Shown in pieces: positions 1-8,404 of a stretch of 64,000 nucleotides of DNA; the first letter of the stretch is position 1; every line of letters starts with the position of its first letter. The stretch is from contig JALCRQ010000002.1 in the NCBI GenBank assembly GCA_022652655.1, positions 58,627-122,626 on the forward strand, written 5' to 3'. The notes below the pieces were generated by a model, which saw nothing but the letters and a program-made list of their open reading frames with translations, did not search any database and was not told the origin of the DNA. The DNA is from Oscillibacter sp. (GTDB lineage Bacteria > Bacillota > Clostridia > Oscillospirales > Oscillospiraceae). A program made the position numbers and the translations under genes.

Positions 1-391
1 CCAGCCGGATGAGCAGGGCGTTGTCCGTAACGATGCCCATGACGGCCAGGGGAAAGAAGAACAGCACAGCGGCCATCACCGCGGCCAGCGCCGCCCCCGC
101 GTACAGGGCCACCCCCATGCAGCGGTTGATGGACTCCATATCGCCCCGGCCCCAGTACTGGCTCACCAGAACGGTAAGCCCGCTCATGAGGCCGAACACA
201 ATCACCTGAATGAGAAAAATCGGCACGTTGGCCGCGGTGACGGCGGACAGCTCCGCATTGCCCAGCAGGCCCACCATGAAGGTGTCCACGAAGCCGAGGG
301 ACGTGGTAATGAGATTTTGAAGGATCAGCGGCAGGGCCAGCGCCCAGACGCGGCGGTAGAAGCCCGGTTCCCGGCGCAGACATTGCAGCAT
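1..391 (-). CDS. MATE family efflux transporter, N-terminal part (runs off window)
   Basis: About 130 N-terminal residues of a multidrug and toxin extrusion (MATE) transporter, an inner-membrane antiporter for cationic drugs or metabolites. The protein opens MLQCLRREPGFYRRVWALAL. It carries the typical first-helix pattern of the family (ALPLILQNLITTSLGFVDTF, then MVGLLG) and three to four hydrophobic helices before the window ends. The ATG is preceded by AAAGAGG at proper spacing. It lies 35 nt downstream of the cysteine desulfurase on the same strand with no terminator between them, so it is probably co-transcribed. The substrate cannot be inferred. A second, complete MATE gene lies at 8382-9731. 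Confidence 0.85.
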   Translation of the reverse strand, partial: MLQCLRREPGFYRRVWALALPLILQNLITTSLGFVDTFMVGLLGNAELSAVTAANVPIFLIQVIVFGLMSGLTVLVSQYWGRGDMESINRCMGVALYAGAALAAVMAAVLFFFPLAVMGIVTDNALLIRL

Positions 392-426
392 AGAAAACCT
401 CTTTCGCGGCAGATCGCCGTCTTATT

Positions 427-1560
427 TTAAAGCATGGGGAAACGCGCCCGGACATGCTCCGCCAGCGCGTCCGCGCAGGCGTCCACGTCGGCGCGGGTGT
501 TCTCCGGCCCGAAGCTCAGGCGAATCACGCCGGCGGCCACCCGTCCCGGCAGCTTCAGCGCCGCCACCACATGGCTGGGCTTCCCCCGGTGGCAGGCGGA
601 GCCGGCGGAGATGCAGATCCCCTTTTCCGAAAGGTCGCTGACGATATTCTGGCTGGGATAGCCCGGCAGCGACACAGCCAGGATGTGGGGCGCGGCGCCC
701 CGTCCGATGAGCACCAGACCCGGAATCCCGGAGAGCCGCTCTTTAGCGTAGGCCTTTAGCTCCGCCATCCGCTCCAGCTTCTCCCCCAGATTCGCCGCCC
801 GCAGCTCCGCGGCCTTGGCAAAGCCCGCGATCTGCGCGGTGGCCTCCGTGCCGGAGCGCAGTCCGCCCTCCTGTCCTCCGCCGGCCAGCAGCGGCTTCAC
901 GTTCCGCATCCGGCTGCCCAGATACAGCGCGCCGATTCCCTTGGGCCCGCCGATTTTATGGGCGGAGAGGGTGATGAGATCGGCCCCCAGGGCATCCGCC
1001 CGGAAGGGAATTTTCAAGAAGCCCTGCACCGCGTCCGTATGGAGCAGCGTTTTGGGGTTCCGGGCCGCCAGTCCCTCCGCGATTTCCCGGACGGGAAAGA
1101 CGCAGCCCGTTTCGTTGTTCACCAGCATCACGCTGACCAGCGCGGTATCCGGCCGCACCGCGGCCAGCACCTGCTCCGCCGGAATCTCCCCGTTTTGGTC
1201 GGGGGCGAGCCGCGTCACCTCAAAGCCCTGCCGCTCCAGCCACAGGCACGGTTCCAGCACCGCGCTGTGCTCCACGGCGGTGGTGACGATATGCCGCCCC
1301 AGATGCCGGTTCTGCCAGCAGGCGGCCTCCAGAGCCCAGTTGTCCCCCTCCGTACCGCAGGAGGTGAAGCGGAGCCGATCCGCCGGGCAGCCCAGCGCCC
1401 CCGCCACAGTCTCCCTCCAGCGGGCCACGTCCTTTTTGGCCGTCTGTCCCAGAGTATACTGAGAGCTGGGATTGCCGTATTCGCCCGTCAGGACCGCATA
1501 CATGGCGTCCGCCACGGCCCGGGGCACCGGGGTGGTGGCGGCGTGATCCAGGTAAATCAT
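427..1560 (-). CDS. Cysteine desulfurase (NifS/IscS family)
   Basis: PLP enzyme that removes sulfur from L-cysteine for Fe-S clusters, thiolated tRNA or other thio-cofactors. The 377-residue class-V aminotransferase fold is complete. It starts MIYLDHAATTP; the PLP lysine is K202 in SAHKIGG and the persulfide cysteine is C323 in SAGSACH. The usual TESNN motif reads TEGDNWAL. I chose ATG 1560 because AGGAG lies 8 nt upstream; a GTG three codons earlier sits too close to it. The gene is divergent from mtaB, a radical-SAM methylthiotransferase that needs Fe-S clusters and sulfur, so a role in that supply is plausible but not shown. No scaffold gene (iscU/nifU) is adjacent. Confidence 0.93.
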   Translation of the reverse strand: MIYLDHAATTPVPRAVADAMYAVLTGEYGNPSSQYTLGQTAKKDVARWRETVAGALGCPADRLRFTSCGTEGDNWALEAACWQNRHLGRHIVTTAVEHSAVLEPCLWLERQGFEVTRLAPDQNGEIPAEQVLAAVRPDTALVSVMLVNNETGCVFPVREIAEGLAARNPKTLLHTDAVQGFLKIPFRADALGADLITLSAHKIGGPKGIGALYLGSRMRNVKPLLAGGGQEGGLRSGTEATAQIAGFAKAAELRAANLGEKLERMAELKAYAKERLSGIPGLVLIGRGAAPHILAVSLPGYPSQNIVSDLSEKGICISAGSACHRGKPSHVVAALKLPGRVAAGVIRLSFGPENTRADVDACADALAEHVRARFPML

Positions 1561-1755
1561 AAAAAACACTCCTATTGCGTCTGCGGACTTGCCGCCCGCG
1601 CTGAAAACAGGTATAATGGAACCGCTGAAAAAGCTGCGGCCTGCTGCAGCCCGTGTGCCGTCCCGGCGGTAAAACGCCCCGGGATTTTCCCGGCACGCGG
1701 CAGCCCGTACAAATATTCATTATAAAAGATTTCTTTAAAATAGCAAGGAGAACTC

Positions 1756-3069
1756 ATGAAAGTCACCTTTTACACCCTGGGCTGCAAGGTCAACCAGTAC
1801 GAAACCCAGGCCCTGGAGCAGCTTCTGCGCTCCCGGGGCCATGAGATTGCGCCCTTTCCCGGCCCGGCGGACGCCTACGTGATCAACACCTGCTCCGTCA
1901 CCGCCGTCAGCGACCAAAAATCCCGGCAGGCGGTCCACCGCATCCGCCGGGAGCATCCCAGCGCCGTGGTGGCGGTCTGCGGGTGTTATGTCCAGACCCA
2001 TCCGGAGCAGGCCCGGGCCCTGGGGGCGGACCTCATCGCCGGAACCGGCGACCGGCTGGGCTTTGCGGAGCTGCTGGAGAACGCGGCCCGGACGGCCGCC
2101 CAAAGGGACGGCGCCCCCGCCGCGCCTGCGGAGGCCCTGGACAACTCCCTGCGGCGCAGGGAGTTTGAGGTGCTGCCCGCCGGCGGACTGGAGAGCCGCA
2201 CCCGGGCCATGCTGAAGGTGGAGGACGGCTGCGTCAACTTCTGCTCCTACTGCATTATCCCCTACGCCCGGGGGCCGGTGCGCTCCGAGCCCGCAGAGAC
2301 GGCGGCGGAGCAGGCCCGGGAGCTGGCCGGCGCCGGCTACCGGGAGCTCGTGGTGACGGGCATCGAGATCTCCTCCTGGGGCCGGGATCTGCCCGGAAAT
2401 CCGGAGCTCACGGAGCTTCTGCGCGCCGTCTGCACCGCCGTGCCGGACACCCGCGTCCGCCTGGGCTCCCTGGAGCCCAGAACCGTTACGGAGGCGTTCT
2501 GCCGCACCGCCGCGGCGCTGCCGAACCTGTGTCCCCAGTTCCACCTCTCCCTGCAGAGCGGCTGCGACGCCACCCTCCGGCGAATGAACCGGAAGTACGA
2601 TACGGCCCGGTATCTTCAGTCCGTGGAGCTGGTGCACCGGTTCTATGACCGTCCCGCCGTCACCACCGATCTCATCACCGGCTTTCCCGGGGAGACGGAG
2701 GAGGAGTTTGAGGCCACGCTGGCCTTTCTCCGCCGCTGCGGCTTTGCACAGATGCACGTGTTCCCCTACTCCGTCCGGCCCGGAACACCGGCGGCGGCTA
2801 TGGAGCAGCTGCCCCGCCCCGTCCGGGAGGAGCGGGCCCGCCGGGCCTCCGCCCTGGCGGCGGAGCTGCACGCAGACTATCTGGCAGGATGCGTGGGCAG
2901 CGTCTTGCCGGTGCTTTTCGAGCAGCCCTCCGGCGGGCTGTTTTCGGGCCGCGCCCCCAATTACATGGAGGTGCTGGCAGAGGGCGAAGGGCTCCACAAC
3001 GTGCTCAGAGACGTCAAGATAACCGGCACGGACGGAAAAGTCCTGCTGGGTGAAATTCTGGAGGGATAA
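1756..3069 (+). CDS. mtaB: tRNA t6A37 C2-methylthiotransferase MtaB
   Basis: Radical-SAM enzyme that converts t6A37 to ms2t6A37 in tRNAs reading ANN codons. The 437 residues have the three expected parts. The N-terminal methylthiotransferase domain has auxiliary-cluster cysteines near C10, C46 and C75/C77. The radical-SAM core has C159-x3-C163-x2-C166 (CVNFCSYC). The C-terminal stretch of about 65 residues resembles a TRAM RNA-binding domain. AAGGAG precedes the ATG. Three nucleotides separate it from the following HD-domain nucleotidase, so the two form an operon. The MtaB subtype is preferred over MiaB because of the MKVTFYTLGCKVNQYE start. Confidence 0.92.
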   Translation: MKVTFYTLGCKVNQYETQALEQLLRSRGHEIAPFPGPADAYVINTCSVTAVSDQKSRQAVHRIRREHPSAVVAVCGCYVQTHPEQARALGADLIAGTGDRLGFAELLENAARTAAQRDGAPAAPAEALDNSLRRREFEVLPAGGLESRTRAMLKVEDGCVNFCSYCIIPYARGPVRSEPAETAAEQARELAGAGYRELVVTGIEISSWGRDLPGNPELTELLRAVCTAVPDTRVRLGSLEPRTVTEAFCRTAAALPNLCPQFHLSLQSGCDATLRRMNRKYDTARYLQSVELVHRFYDRPAVTTDLITGFPGETEEEFEATLAFLRRCGFAQMHVFPYSVRPGTPAAAMEQLPRPVREERARRASALAAELHADYLAGCVGSVLPVLFEQPSGGLFSGRAPNYMEVLAEGEGLHNVLRDVKITGTDGKVLLGEILEG

Positions 3070-3072
3070 GGG

Positions 3073-3645
3073 ATGAGAAGTCACTTTTTTGCCTATATTT
3101 CCCGGATGCGGTTTATCTCCCGCTGGGCGCTGATGCGCAACACCGCGCCGGAAAACGTGCAGGAGCACAGCCATCAGGTGGCGGTGCTGGCCCACGCCCT
3201 GGCCGTGATCCGCAACCAGATCTTCGGCGGCCATGTGGACGCCGGGACGGTGGCGGCCGCGGCGCTGTACCACGACGCCTCGGAGATCATCACCGGAGAT
3301 CTGCCCACGCCCATCAAGTACTACAACCCCGCCATCAAAAAAGCCTACAAGGACGTGGAGGCGGTGGCCGATGAAAAGCTGCTGGGCATGCTGCCTCCGG
3401 AGCTGCGTCCGGAATACCAGCGTCTGCTCTCCGGCGGCGGGGAGATCGCCGTCCTGGTCAAGGCGGCGGACAAGCTGGCCGCGTACCTCAAATGCGTGGA
3501 GGAGCTGAAGGCGGGGAACTGCGAATTCCGTCAGGCCGCGGAGCAGACCCGTGCGGCGCTGGAGGAGTTTGACCTGCCGGAGGTGCGCTATTTTCTGGAA
3601 ACCTTTGCGCCCAGCTTTTCTCTGTCGCTGGACGAGCTCAAATAA
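3073..3645 (+). CDS. yfbR: HD-domain 5'-deoxynucleotidase, YfbR-like
   Basis: 190-residue HD-superfamily phosphohydrolase closely resembling YfbR, which dephosphorylates deoxyribonucleoside 5'-monophosphates. Visible features are RWALMRNTAPENVQEHSHQV near the N-terminus (first metal-binding His), the YHDASEIITGDLPTPIKY segment around residues 73-90 containing the HD pair, and a later Asp in VKAADKL. The length matches the family. It starts 3 nt after mtaB and ends just before a strong terminator, so it is the last gene of a two-gene operon. A function in dNTP pool control is inferred from the family. Confidence 0.88.
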   Translation: MRSHFFAYISRMRFISRWALMRNTAPENVQEHSHQVAVLAHALAVIRNQIFGGHVDAGTVAAAALYHDASEIITGDLPTPIKYYNPAIKKAYKDVEAVADEKLLGMLPPELRPEYQRLLSGGGEIAVLVKAADKLAAYLKCVEELKAGNCEFRQAAEQTRAALEEFDLPEVRYFLETFAPSFSLSLDELK

Positions 3646-3651
3646 GCAAAG

Positions 3652-3681
3652 CGCCGGGAGACAAGTCTCCCGGCGTTTTTT
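3652..3681 (+). terminator. Rho-independent terminator of mtaB-yfbR
   Basis: An 11-bp perfect inverted repeat, CGCCGGGAGAC / GTCTCCCGGCG, has only two bases between its arms and is followed by TTTTTT. It starts 7 nt after the yfbR stop codon. On the opposite strand a weaker CTTTGCTTATTT follows, so it could also serve the convergent recG. Confidence 0.9.
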
Positions 3682-3695
3682 CAGGCCCAAACGCG

Positions 3696-5744
3696 TCAGT
3701 TCAGCGTGTCCGCCCTCCGGGCAAACAGCTCCTCCACCCGCGCCGCCGCGGCGGGGCACGTCCGCAGCTCCGGGTCGGCGGCCAGCAGCTGATCCGCCGC
3801 GGCCTGGGCCTCCTGCAAAAGCTTCGTATCGCAGCCCAGATCCGCCACCTTCAGTCCCGGCAGGCCGTGCTGGCGCAGGCCGAAAAAATCTCCCGGCCCC
3901 CGGAGGCGCAGATCCTCCTCCGCGATTTTAAACCCGTCGGAGGTGCGGGTCATCACCCGCAGCCGGGCACGGGTTTCCTCGCCGGTGTTGTCGGAGATCA
4001 GGATGCAGTAGGACTTGTGCGTCCCCCGGCCCACCCGGCCCCGGAGCTGGTGGAGCTGGGAGAGGCCGAAGCGCTCCGCGTTCTCCACCACCATCAGGGT
4101 TGCGTTGGGCACGTCCACGCCCACCTCGATCACCGTGGTGGACACCAGCACATCCGTCTCATGGGCGGCGAAGGCGGCCATCACCGCGTCCTTTTCCCGG
4201 GGCTTCATCCGCCCGTGGAGCACCGCCACCCGGAGCTCGGACAGGGGCCCGGCCCGGAGCTTCCGGGCGTACTCCGTCACGGCCTTCCGCTCGTCCGGCG
4301 CCTCCCCGTCCTCCTCCACCATGGGGCAGACCACATAGCTCTGCCGGCCCTGGGCGGCCTGGGCCCGGATAAACCGGTACACCCGCTGGTGGTAGCTGCC
4401 GGGCACGGCGAAGGTGTCGATGCTCTGCCGCCCCGGCGGCAGCTCGTCCAGCACCGACACGTCCAGATCCCCGTAGAGAATCAGCGCCAGCGTCCGGGGA
4501 ATGGGCGTGGCCGACATGACCAGCATGTGGGGGCTGTCCCCCTTGGCGCTCAGCGCCGAGCGCTGGGCGACGCCGAAGCGGTGCTGCTCGTCCGTCACCA
4601 CCAGCCCCAGATTGGCCCAGCGCACATCCTCCGTGAGAAGGGCGTGGGTGCCGATGACGAAGTCCGTCTCGCCCTCCTCCAGCCTTTGCAGCAGTTCCCG
4701 CCGCTCCTTCTGCCGGGCGGAGCCCGTGAGCAGGGCGCAGCGGACGCCCAGGCCCTCCAGCAGGGGCCTCAGCCCCTCAAAATGCTGGCGGGCCAAAATT
4801 TCCGTAGGGGCCATCAGGGCCGCCTGGTGGCCGTTTTTCACCATGAAGTAGACGCAGGCGGCGGCCACCATGGTCTTGCCGGAGCCCACGTCGCCCTGGC
4901 ACAGGCGGTTCATGGGCCTGCCGCTTTTCATGTCGCCCAGGGCCTCGCCGATGCACCGCCGCTGGGCGCCGGTGAGCTGAAAGGGCAGTCGGGCAAAAAA
5001 GGGAGTCAGATCCACCTCTTTGCAGGGGGCCACAGGGAGCACGCTCCGCCGGGAGCGGAGTCGGCGCAGGCCGATGGTAAAGAGGAACAGTTCCTCAAAG
5101 GCCAGCCGCCGCCGGGCCAGCTCCAAAGCCCGGGCATTCTGGGGAAAGTGGATATTCTCGTAGGCGAAGCCGATCCGGCAGAGCTGGTGTTCCCGGCGCA
5201 CCCCGTCGGGCAGGACGTCGGGCAGGATGTCGGTGCAGGCGTCCAGTCCCTGCCGGACGGAGCGGGAGAGAATCAGCTGGGAGACGCCGGCGGTAAGGGG
5301 ATAGATGGGCACAATCCGCCCGGTAAATTCCCGGCGGCCCTCCGGCTCCACCACGGGGCCGGCCATCTGGCGGCGCAGGAGATTGCCCTCCGCCTTTCCG
5401 TAAAAGAGATACGTCTCGCCCTGGCGGAGGTTGTTTTTCAGCCACGTCTGGTTAAAAAACGTCACGTCCAGCACGCCGGTTTCATCCACCGCCCGGAGCT
5501 TAATGAGCTCCAGGCCCTTCCGGATGCGGGAAAGGGTGGGCGGCGCGGTGACCATCGCCGCCACGCAGGCCGTCTCGCCGGGAACCAGCTCCGCAATGCG
5601 CCGGATTTCCGTCCGATCCTCGTACCGCCGGGGGAACCAGGAGATGAGATCCCCCAGGGTGAAAATGCCCAGCTTGCCCAGCGCCGCGGCTCGGGCCTCG
5701 CCGATGCCCCGGATGGCGCGGATGTCCGTTGTCAGCTCCGCCAC
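3696..5744 (-). CDS. recG: ATP-dependent DNA helicase RecG
   Basis: Full-length (682 aa) RecG, the superfamily 2 helicase that regresses stalled forks and branch-migrates Holliday junctions. The order is a helix-hairpin-helix-like N-terminus (IRGIGEARAAALGKLG), the OB-fold wedge domain (about residues 55-145), Walker A GDVGSGKT at about 284-291, the DEQH box in VVTDEQHRFG, then the helicase C domain with HGRM, TTVIEVGVDVPNA and the QLRGRVGRG motif. The start is GTG, chosen because GGGGGGAGG lies 5 nt upstream. It is convergent with mtaB-yfbR. Confidence 0.97.
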   Translation of the reverse strand: MAELTTDIRAIRGIGEARAAALGKLGIFTLGDLISWFPRRYEDRTEIRRIAELVPGETACVAAMVTAPPTLSRIRKGLELIKLRAVDETGVLDVTFFNQTWLKNNLRQGETYLFYGKAEGNLLRRQMAGPVVEPEGRREFTGRIVPIYPLTAGVSQLILSRSVRQGLDACTDILPDVLPDGVRREHQLCRIGFAYENIHFPQNARALELARRRLAFEELFLFTIGLRRLRSRRSVLPVAPCKEVDLTPFFARLPFQLTGAQRRCIGEALGDMKSGRPMNRLCQGDVGSGKTMVAAACVYFMVKNGHQAALMAPTEILARQHFEGLRPLLEGLGVRCALLTGSARQKERRELLQRLEEGETDFVIGTHALLTEDVRWANLGLVVTDEQHRFGVAQRSALSAKGDSPHMLVMSATPIPRTLALILYGDLDVSVLDELPPGRQSIDTFAVPGSYHQRVYRFIRAQAAQGRQSYVVCPMVEEDGEAPDERKAVTEYARKLRAGPLSELRVAVLHGRMKPREKDAVMAAFAAHETDVLVSTTVIEVGVDVPNATLMVVENAERFGLSQLHQLRGRVGRGTHKSYCILISDNTGEETRARLRVMTRTSDGFKIAEEDLRLRGPGDFFGLRQHGLPGLKVADLGCDTKLLQEAQAAADQLLAADPELRTCPAAAARVEELFARRADTLN

Positions 5745-5779
5745 GGCTGCCTCCCCCCTTCAAACATGTCGACACGGTC

Positions 5780-5808
5780 AGTATAATCCCTTCCCGCGGG
5801 TTTTCCAA
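5780..5808 (-). promoter_or_regulatory. Sigma-A promoter for recG
   Basis: Read on the minus strand: TTGGAA, 17 nt, TATACT. It lies 36 nt upstream of the recG GTG and leaves a short leader. Confidence 0.5.
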
Positions 5809-5871
5809 GGGGGTTTTGCCCGCCCCGTCCGAAATCCGGCCCAAAAGCGCCCCGGCACCCTTTCGGGCAGC

Positions 5872-5906
5872 GGAAAAGCGGCGCGGAGAACACTCCGCGC
5901 CGCTTT
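5872..5906 (-). terminator. Rho-independent terminator after folA
   Basis: A 14-bp stem (AAAGCGGCGCGGAG / CTCCGCGCCGCTTT) with a 4-nt loop lies 11 nt past the folA stop. It is followed on the minus strand by a short T run (CTTTTCC). Confidence 0.85.
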
Positions 5907-5916
5907 GAAAGCTCCG

Positions 5917-6411
5917 TTACAGTCTGGTATTCACATAGTCCACAAACCGGTAGGTAAGCCCGTTTTCACTCACCGGCTCGCCGGTCTTTTCAACCTCCCA
6001 GCCGGGAAGCTTATCCAGATTGGGAAAAAACGTGTCAGGCGTGTCCGCCGCGGCGTCCACCCGGGTCAAAAAGACCCGCTTGCAGTACCGCAGCAGAGCG
6101 GTGTACACGCTGCCCCCGCCGATGACAAACACGTGATCGGTGGGCATGCCGGACACCGCGCCCAGCAGCGCGGCGGGCGTGCGGACGATCTCCAGCCCCT
6201 CCATGGGCTCCATATTGGTGGACAGCACCACGTTTCTCCGACCCGGCAGCGGCCGTCCGCCCGGGAAGGAGTCCAGCGTTTTGCGGCCCATCAGCACGGT
6301 TCCGCCCAGCGTAAGGGAGCGGAAGCGGCGAATATCCGTGGGAAGGGAAAACAGCAGTTTTCCGTCTTTTCCAATGGCCCAGTTCCTGTCAACAGCGACA
6401 ATGGCATCCAT
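5917..6411 (-). CDS. folA: Dihydrofolate reductase
   Basis: 164-residue DHFR that reduces dihydrofolate to tetrahydrofolate with NADPH. It follows thyA, whose reaction produces dihydrofolate. Family marks are MDAIVAVDRNWAIGKDGKLL, LPTDIRRFRSLT (catalytic Asp and folate-binding residues), GGTVLMGRKTLDSFPG (NADPH loop), LPGRRNVVLS, and VFVIGGGSVYTALL. The start at MDAIVAV is fixed by GAGGAGG 7 nt upstream. The gap after the thyA stop is 13 nt, so thyA-folA is one operon ending at the hairpin at 5872-5906. Confidence 0.95.
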   Translation of the reverse strand: MDAIVAVDRNWAIGKDGKLLFSLPTDIRRFRSLTLGGTVLMGRKTLDSFPGGRPLPGRRNVVLSTNMEPMEGLEIVRTPAALLGAVSGMPTDHVFVIGGGSVYTALLRYCKRVFLTRVDAAADTPDTFFPNLDKLPGWEVEKTGEPVSENGLTYRFVDYVNTRL

Positions 6412-6424
6412 ATCGGTTTCCTCC

Positions 6425-7255
6425 TCAGACGGCAATCGGAATTTGATCCTCGAACGGAGCGGGCGTGTACCCCTCCAACTGAAAACTGTCCCGGGTAAAC
6501 GCGTAGAAGTCCGTCACGGCAGGATCCGCGGAAAAAACGGGAGCCGGGGACTGGGGCGCGGAGAGCATTTTCTGAACAATGGGCACGTGGCGGTCGTAGA
6601 TGTGGGCGTCGGCGATGACATGCACCAGTTCCCCCGCCTGCAGTCCGGAGGCCCGGGCCATCATATGCAGCAGCACCGCATACTGCACCACGTTCCAGTT
6701 GTTGGCGGCCAGCATGTCCTGGGAGCGCTGGTTCAAAATGGCGTTGAGCGTCCGGCCGGAAACGTTGAAGGTCACCGACCAGGCGCAGGGATAAAGCCGC
6801 ATCTCATGGAGATCGGAAAAGGTGTAGAGACTGGTCAGAATCCGCCGGCTGGCGGGATTGTGGGTGAGCTCGTAGAGAACGCGGTCCACCTGGTCGAACT
6901 CCCCCTCAGGGTACCGGTGCTTCACCCCCAGCTGATAGCCGTAGGCCTTGCCGATGGAGCCGTTTTCATCCGCCCACTGATCCCAGATGTGGGCGGGAAG
7001 ATCATGGATGTTGCTGGACTTTTTCTGCCAGATCCACAAAAGCTCGTCCACGGCCGTTTTCCAATAGGTGCGCCGGATGGTGAGGATGGGGAATTCCCGG
7101 CGCAGATCATACCGGTTGACAAGGCCGAATTTCTTAATCGTATGGGCGGGCGCGCCGTCCTCCCACCGGGGCCGCACGTCCCGGTCCGTATCCCAGACGC
7201 CCTCGGTGAGGATCTCCCGGCAGTTTCGGATGAAAATCTGATCCGCCTGGCTCAT
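6425..7255 (-). CDS. thyA: Thymidylate synthase, ThyA family (divergent clade)
   Basis: 276-residue thymidylate synthase (dUMP to dTMP with methylene-THF). The active-site cysteine is in LYPCAWSVTFNVSG, where classical ThyA has LPPCH, so the residue after Cys is Ala. The dUMP-binding segment reads NQRSQDMLAANNWNVVQYA instead of QRSxDxxLGxPFN. The C-terminus ends PFEDQIPIAV, retaining the hydrophobic tail. These changes match a Firmicute/phage-like ThyA subgroup as I recall it and do not suggest inactivation. ATG 7255 is preferred over an in-frame ATG three codons upstream, which abuts the AGGAAGG site. First gene of thyA-folA. Confidence 0.92.
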   Translation of the reverse strand: MSQADQIFIRNCREILTEGVWDTDRDVRPRWEDGAPAHTIKKFGLVNRYDLRREFPILTIRRTYWKTAVDELLWIWQKKSSNIHDLPAHIWDQWADENGSIGKAYGYQLGVKHRYPEGEFDQVDRVLYELTHNPASRRILTSLYTFSDLHEMRLYPCAWSVTFNVSGRTLNAILNQRSQDMLAANNWNVVQYAVLLHMMARASGLQAGELVHVIADAHIYDRHVPIVQKMLSAPQSPAPVFSADPAVTDFYAFTRDSFQLEGYTPAPFEDQIPIAV

Positions 7256-7358
7256 GTGCCACATCCTTCCTGAAAGGTTCGCAGCGCGGCAAAAACAAAG
7301 GCATCCCGCCGGCAGCGGCGCAGCAATGCAATCGATTCACAGCAGATAGTTCGGGTTT

Positions 7359-7387
7359 ATTATATCAAACGCGCGCAGACATTGCAA
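7359..7387 (-). promoter_or_regulatory. Sigma-A promoter for thyA-folA
   Basis: On the minus strand: TTGCAA, 17 nt, TATAAT. It is about 100 nt upstream of the thyA ATG. Confidence 0.65.
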
Positions 7388-7446
7388 TGGTCACAACTTC
7401 GACAAAATTTTTGCCGATTTGGGGAAATCTTTGGCAGCCGGGCAGA

Positions 7447-7475
7447 TTGAAAGTATGCAAATCGTGCGTTAGAAT
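7447..7475 (+). promoter_or_regulatory. Sigma-A promoter for the AraC regulator and MATE pump
   Basis: TTGAAA, 17 nt, TAGAAT, located 30 nt before the AraC start codon and divergent from the thyA promoter 60 bp away. Confidence 0.65.
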
Positions 7476-7504
7476 AAGATAACTGGGAAAAGGGGGCGTC
7501 CGGT

Positions 7505-8404
7505 ATGGCAGGGTACGGCAGCGCGGGAAAACGAGGCTATCTTCACGAGGATTTTCGTCTTTTTCATCTGCGGGACTGTCGGGCCCAGCAGCTGGACTAC
7601 CACTACCACGAATTTGACAAAATCATTTTTTTTCTGGGCGGCCGCGTCACCTACATGGTGGAGGGCGTGACCTACTTTCTCAAGCCGTGGGACATTCTGC
7701 TGGTGCAGCATGACCAGATCCACCGGGCGATTATCGACCCCGCCGAGCCCTATGAGCGAATCGTGATCTGGCTGGGCGACGAGTGGCTCAAGAGCCGGGG
7801 CGGCGCCGACGCGCCCCTGGACACCTGCTTCTCCCTCTCCAGCGGTCGCAGCTTTCATCTGCTGCGCAGCGATCCGGAGCGCAGGCTGGCCTACATGCAG
7901 CTCATCCAGGACCTGGAGGCGGCGCTCCGCTCCCAGGAGTTCGGTCACGCGCTGCTGGCGGACACCCTGTGCCAGCAGCTGATGATTGCCGTCAACCGGG
8001 ACATTCTCAAGGACCGGACGGCCCAGACTCAGCCCGGCAGCTACCGGATGGACGCCAAGATCGGAGAGGTGCTCCGCTATATCGCCGCCCATCTGACGGA
8101 GGAGCTGAACGTGGATGATCTGGCGGGGCATTTCTACCTGTCCCGCTATTATCTCATGCACCGGTTCAAGGCAGTCACCGGATATTCGGTACACCAGTAT
8201 ATCGTGAAAAAGCGTCTGATGCGGGCAGGGGATCTGATCCGCTCCGGCATGCCGATTATGAAGGCTGCCGCCGAGTCGGGTTTTCAGGAGTATTCCACCT
8301 TCCTCAGGGCCTTTCAGAATACATTTAACGTCAGTCCCCGGGCCTTTCAGGCCCAGGCGGCGGGACAGGAAGAAGGAACCCATGCAGATTCAGGCGCCGA
8401 CTGA
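7505..8404 (+). CDS. AraC family transcriptional regulator
   Basis: 299-residue regulator. The N-terminal half (about residues 20-100) is a cupin-like sensing domain (LDYHYHEFDKIIFFLGG, VTYFLKPWDILLVQHDQIHR). The C-terminal ~100 residues contain two helix-turn-helix motifs (LNVDDLAGHFYLSRYYLMHRF and MKAAAESGFQEYSTFLRAFQ, then FNVSPRAF), as in AraC/XylS. AAGGGGG precedes the ATG. The gene overlaps the MATE transporter by 23 nt, so it probably controls that pump in cis. The ligand is unknown. Confidence 0.9.
   Translation: MAGYGSAGKRGYLHEDFRLFHLRDCRAQQLDYHYHEFDKIIFFLGGRVTYMVEGVTYFLKPWDILLVQHDQIHRAIIDPAEPYERIVIWLGDEWLKSRGGADAPLDTCFSLSSGRSFHLLRSDPERRLAYMQLIQDLEAALRSQEFGHALLADTLCQQLMIAVNRDILKDRTAQTQPGSYRMDAKIGEVLRYIAAHLTEELNVDDLAGHFYLSRYYLMHRFKAVTGYSVHQYIVKKRLMRAGDLIRSGMPIMKAAAESGFQEYSTFLRAFQNTFNVSPRAFQAQAAGQEEGTHADSGAD

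Noticed and set aside
1681..1755. AT-rich TATAAA/TAAAAT elements before mtaB as a promoter
   Set aside because: No -35 box lies at a suitable distance from either element.
1735..3759. Minus-strand open frame of about 674 codons opposite mtaB and yfbR
   Set aside because: Shadow of two clearly identified genes; composition rich in Gly, Arg, Gln and His, without family motifs.
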